Below, one piece after another: positions 14,817 to 17,038 of a stretch of DNA of 17,038 nt (position 1 is the first letter of the stretch; the number at the start of each line of letters is the position of its first letter). Made by a program: the position numbers and the translations under genes. The notes beneath the pieces were generated by a model, which saw only the letters and a list, made by a program, of their open reading frames with translations, was not told the DNA's origin and ran no database searches. Source of the stretch: Prevotella sp. UBA3294 (lineage in GTDB: Bacteria; Bacteroidota; Bacteroidia; Bacteroidales; Bacteroidaceae); the NCBI GenBank assembly GCA_002361535.1, contig DETG01000088.1:1-17038 (forward strand), written 5' to 3'.

Positions 14817-15920
14817 ATGATCATAGTCATTGCTGATGACATGACAGGAGCTGCCGAGATTGCCGGTGTGGTTCACAGGCACGGTTTACAGGTAAGACTG
14901 CTTTCTTTGGAAGAGTCTGCCTGTAACAGCCCGTGCTTTCCTGACGATCATGCGTCTAAAGACGATGTGCTCGTCTATGCCACTGACACCCGTTCTGGGT
15001 CACGGGATGAAGCCATTTCCTTGATGCATCGGATCGCCGGCATCCATCAAGGAGGGGAAGTGACATTCTTCAAGAAAACCGATTCAGTGATGCGCGGTCA
15101 TATCATAGCAGAGCTACAGGCGCTCATGGATGCCCTTGGCATGAGAAAGTCGCTGCTCATCGCACAGAATCCCTCAAAAGGTAGAATAGTCCATCAGGGC
15201 ATCTACTCCATCCACGGCACTCCCCTGTCAGAAACACCTTTTCGGGATGACCCGGAGTTTCCCGCACACTCTTCTGACACCTGTAAGCTTTTAGGCGGTG
15301 GCCGTACCCTACCCATTGAAGGAGGCATCGTTGACGGTATCAACATTGCCGATGCCCAGGATAAACAAGAGATTGAGATACAGTTATCTAAAGCGCAGGA
15401 AGACACGCTCTTAGCAGGAGGAGCAGATTGCTTCAATTCAATGCTAAAGCGCATGTCGTATTCCACATTGTTCATTTGTGGGAGTACACAGAGTAAGCCC
15501 CTGCGGATGAATATCCCCAGCTTGGCCATACCGCCCCAAGTATTCCATGGGGGATCTGCTCATTCATGGCAACAGCAAGTGCTGAAAGTGTATCGAGAGA
15601 ACCCATCTCTCATCCTTACTGTCGGTCATCCCGATGAGATCAACAAGAACTATTCGGATCGTCTGAAACAATTGTTAGCAGAGACAGCGGGGATGATGAT
15701 CAAAGAAAGATGTCCCCAACGACTCATCATCGAAGGTGGAGCCACCGCATTCGCTGTATTCAAGACATTACAGTGGGATCATTTTCAAGTAACACGTGAG
15801 ATTTCCCCAGGTATTGTTCAACTGTCATATCTCCATGAGGAAAACGGGGAATCACGGCATGTCTCCATCATCCTCAAGCCAGGAAGCTATCCATGGAATG
15901 GTCTGTTTGCTGAAAGTTGA
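14817..15920 (+). CDS. DUF1537 four-carbon acid-sugar kinase family protein
   Basis: The 367-residue protein belongs to the four-carbon acid-sugar kinase family, which phosphorylates D-threonate, D-erythronate or 3-oxo-tetronate at C4 using ATP. The N-terminal sugar-acid domain shows IADDMTGAAEIAG (Asp7-Asp8), YATDTRSG (about 55-62), KKTDSVMRGH from Lys86 with Arg93, and NPSKGRIVHQGIYSIHGTPLSETPF (about 119-143). The C-terminal nucleotide domain shows EGGATAFA from Glu306, REISPGIVQL and a final KPGSYPWNGLF. The usual GGDTA reads GGATA here, and the glycine-rich KxGxFG end is KPGSYPW. The protein is somewhat shorter than the roughly 400-430 residues common in the family. It is the last gene of the operon, and a dyad overlaps its stop codon. 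Pairing with the PdxA-like gene points to D-threonate or D-erythronate kinase activity. Confidence 0.88.
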   Translation: MIIVIADDMTGAAEIAGVVHRHGLQVRLLSLEESACNSPCFPDDHASKDDVLVYATDTRSGSRDEAISLMHRIAGIHQGGEVTFFKKTDSVMRGHIIAELQALMDALGMRKSLLIAQNPSKGRIVHQGIYSIHGTPLSETPFRDDPEFPAHSSDTCKLLGGGRTLPIEGGIVDGINIADAQDKQEIEIQLSKAQEDTLLAGGADCFNSMLKRMSYSTLFICGSTQSKPLRMNIPSLAIPPQVFHGGSAHSWQQQVLKVYRENPSLILTVGHPDEINKNYSDRLKQLLAETAGMMIKERCPQRLIIEGGATAFAVFKTLQWDHFQVTREISPGIVQLSYLHEENGESRHVSIILKPGSYPWNGLFAES

Positions 15921-15950
15921 TGATTATAACATTTGTTCATAATGATCAAC
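15916..15950. terminator. AT-rich dyad at the end of the operon
   Basis: GTTGATGATTATAAC at 15916..15930 is nearly the reverse complement of GTTCATAATGATCAAC at 15935..15950, with one mismatch and one extra base. The dyad spans the DUF1537 stop codon and lies 20 bases before the valS -33 element. It could end the operon, but there is no T run. It could also be an operator. Confidence 0.4.
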
Positions 15951-15969
15951 GATAAACTTTCCAATTCGC

Positions 15970-16000
15970 TTTGCCATCTCAGCATTTCTTCGTAACTTTG
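15970..16000 (+). promoter_or_regulatory. Bacteroidota promoter (TTTG-N19-TAACTTTG) upstream of valS
   Basis: TTTG at 15970..15973 and TAACTTTG at 15993..16000 are separated by 19 bases, a full consensus match. Transcription would start near 16007 and give a leader of about 290 bases before the valS ATG. No TAnnTTTG box was found closer to valS. Confidence 0.65.
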
Positions 16001-16080
16001 CACCGTTGTTTTCCATAAACACAGAATCTGTATTCAAGAACAGAAAAGATAATGACAAATTGCAGCGGATGAGGCATTGT

Positions 16081-16190
16081 TTTGCATAAAGTGTGCAGAC
16101 CCTTTGCACAAGTTGTGCAGACCCTTTGCACAAGTTGTGCAGACCCTTTGCACAAAGTGTGCAGAACGTTTGCACAAAGTGTGCAAGACT
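16081..16190. repeat. five tandem 22-bp palindromic repeats in the valS leader
   Basis: Units lie at 16081, 16103, 16125, 16147 and 16169, each 22 bases. Units 2 and 3 are identical (TTTGCACAAGTTGTGCAGAC followed by CC). Units 4 and 5 carry TTTGCACAAAGTGTGCA. A decayed sixth unit may follow at 16191..16212. Each of units 2 to 5 has a dyad, TGCACAA-G-TTGTGCA or TGCACA-AAG-TGTGCA, so the array would be a row of hairpins in RNA or of symmetric sites in DNA. Both strands are open through the array in several frames, but the 22-base period shifts frame and no family is recognisable, so I do not call a gene. The array lies inside the inferred valS leader. Confidence 0.9.
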
Positions 16191-16296
16191 CTTGCTCAAG
16201 TCTTAGGCAAGTCACTTTCTGTCGGTTCGTCTATATGGTATAGGAAAAGATATTCATTGATAAATAAACATAGATAAATAAACATACGAGATAACA

Positions 16297-17038
16297 ATGG
16301 AATTAGCAAGCAAATACGATCCACGGGAAGTGGAGTCGAAATGGTACCAGTACTGGCTTGACAATAAGCTGTTCAGTTCGAAACCCGATGGCCGTGAGCC
16401 TTATACCATCGTGATCCCACCGCCAAACGTTACGGGAGTTCTTCACATGGGTCACATGCTGAACAACACGATTCAGGATATTTTGGTGCGCCGTGCACGA
16501 ATGGAAGGTAAGAATGCCTGCTGGGTGCCCGGTACCGACCATGCCTCCATCGCCACGGAGGCGAAGGTGGTAAAGAAACTTGCCGAGCAGGGCATTAAGA
16601 AGCACGATCTCACACGCGACCAGTTTCTGGAACATGCTTGGGACTGGACCCACGAGCACGGGGGCATCATCCTGAAACAGCTGCGCCGCTTAGGTGCCAG
16701 CTGCGACTGGGACCGCACTGCTTTCACCATGGATGAGAAACGCTCAGAGAGTGTGATCAAAGTGTTTGTTGACCTGTACAACAAAGGACTGATCTACCGC
16801 GGCATGCGCATGGTGAACTGGGATCCGAAAGCCCTCACTGCCCTTTCCACTGAGGAGGTGGTCTATAAAGAAGAACAAAGTCATCTGTTCCATCTGAAAT
16901 ACTATGTTGCTGACCTCACTGAACTGGACAACCAAGCAGCATTGGAAGAGCAAGGCAATATCATCCATAAGGATGAGAAAGGCTACTATGCCGTGGTGGC
17001 CACCACTCGTCCTGAGACCATCATGGGCGATACCGCCA
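16297..17038 (+). CDS. valS: valine--tRNA ligase, N-terminal part (cut by window edge)
   Basis: The first 247 residues of valyl-tRNA synthetase are present, and the frame is open at the right edge. The enzyme charges tRNA-Val with valine using ATP. The start [20 protein letters not shown] is typical, followed by the class I nucleotide-binding segment [20 protein letters not shown] at about 40-59, where HMGH is the HIGH motif. [13 protein letters not shown] (about 74-86) and [14 protein letters not shown] (about 174-187) are also characteristic. The beginning of the editing (CP1) domain is reached at [15 protein letters not shown] (about 233-247). The KMSKS motif lies outside the window. A leader of about 290 bases with palindromic repeats precedes the gene. 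Confidence 0.97.
   Translation, partial: MELASKYDPREVESKWYQYWLDNKLFSSKPDGREPYTIVIPPPNVTGVLHMGHMLNNTIQDILVRRARMEGKNACWVPGTDHASIATEAKVVKKLAEQGIKKHDLTRDQFLEHAWDWTHEHGGIILKQLRRLGASCDWDRTAFTMDEKRSESVIKVFVDLYNKGLIYRGMRMVNWDPKALTALSTEEVVYKEEQSHLFHLKYYVADLTELDNQAALEEQGNIIHKDEKGYYAVVATTRPETIMGDTA

Noticed and set aside
16081..16190. CRISPR array
   Set aside because: Units are contiguous 22-base tandem copies with no spacers, and no cas genes are present.
15924..16199. 91-residue minus-strand open frame across the repeat array
   Set aside because: It is the complement of the same repeats, running toward and across the operon-end dyad and against a consensus promoter; a chance frame.
16077..16277. Cys-rich 66-residue open frame across the repeat array (plus strand, TTG start)
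   Set aside because: It starts with TTG, follows the 22-base repeat in shifting frame, and has no family similarity. It is a by-product of repeats that lack stop codons.
16007..16296. T-box riboswitch ahead of valS
   Set aside because: No T-box sequence, specifier loop or terminator/antiterminator pair was found, and T-boxes are not typical of Bacteroidota.

Overview
The window looks like a chromosomal segment of a Bacteroidota species, most likely of the order Bacteroidales and close to Prevotella. The evidence is: promoters of the Bacteroidota form TTTG-N19/20-TAnnTTTG ahead of several genes; A-rich, Shine-Dalgarno-poor start regions; a GldB-like lipoprotein; M64 peptidase and DUF4861 proteins; and a large secreted protein ending in the short 'YNLQGVKLNGKPARKGIYIR...' type of tail common in Prevotella surface proteins. 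No rRNA, tRNA, CRISPR array or intact insertion sequence was seen.

Layout. (1) Positions 1-2330, minus strand: the first codons of a gene leaving on the left, a small HD hydrolase resembling single-domain (p)ppGpp hydrolases, a 413-bp gap without a convincing gene, a stand-alone HIRAN protein, and a WYL-domain regulator. (2) 2331-5456: a divergent promoter region, then a 982-residue exported protein in which cleaved-adhesin/MAM-like domains are inserted inside fibronectin type III domains, with one composite unit duplicated. (3) 5463-8060: a strong hairpin, a TrmH/SpoU RNA methyltransferase overlapping a TIGR01212-family radical SAM protein, and a convergent GldB-like lipoprotein whose 3' end overlaps the radical SAM gene. 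(4) 8090-15920, plus strand: divergent promoters and then seven tightly spaced genes (DUF4861 exported protein, divergent HPPK/FolK-family protein, M64 metallopeptidase, DapA/NanA-superfamily aldolase, SSS-family Na+ symporter, PdxA-family dehydrogenase, DUF1537 four-carbon acid-sugar kinase). (5) 15921-17038: a dyad, a promoter, a long leader carrying five 22-bp palindromic tandem repeats, and the start of valS, cut by the right edge.

How the parts work together. The last four genes of block 4 form a coherent catabolic module. The symporter would import a small carboxylate or sugar acid. The DUF1537 kinase and the PdxA paralogue match the established D-threonate/D-erythronate route (4-phosphorylation, then oxidation and decarboxylation to dihydroxyacetone phosphate). 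The aldolase has lost the arginine that marks true dihydrodipicolinate synthase, so it probably cleaves or forms a 2-keto-3-deoxy acid. The two exported proteins in the same operon (DUF4861 and M64) suggest that a larger polymer or glycoconjugate is handled outside the cytoplasm first. The substrate cannot be fixed from sequence. The most notable non-coding element is the repeat array in the inferred valS leader, whose sequence variants keep the dyad symmetry.
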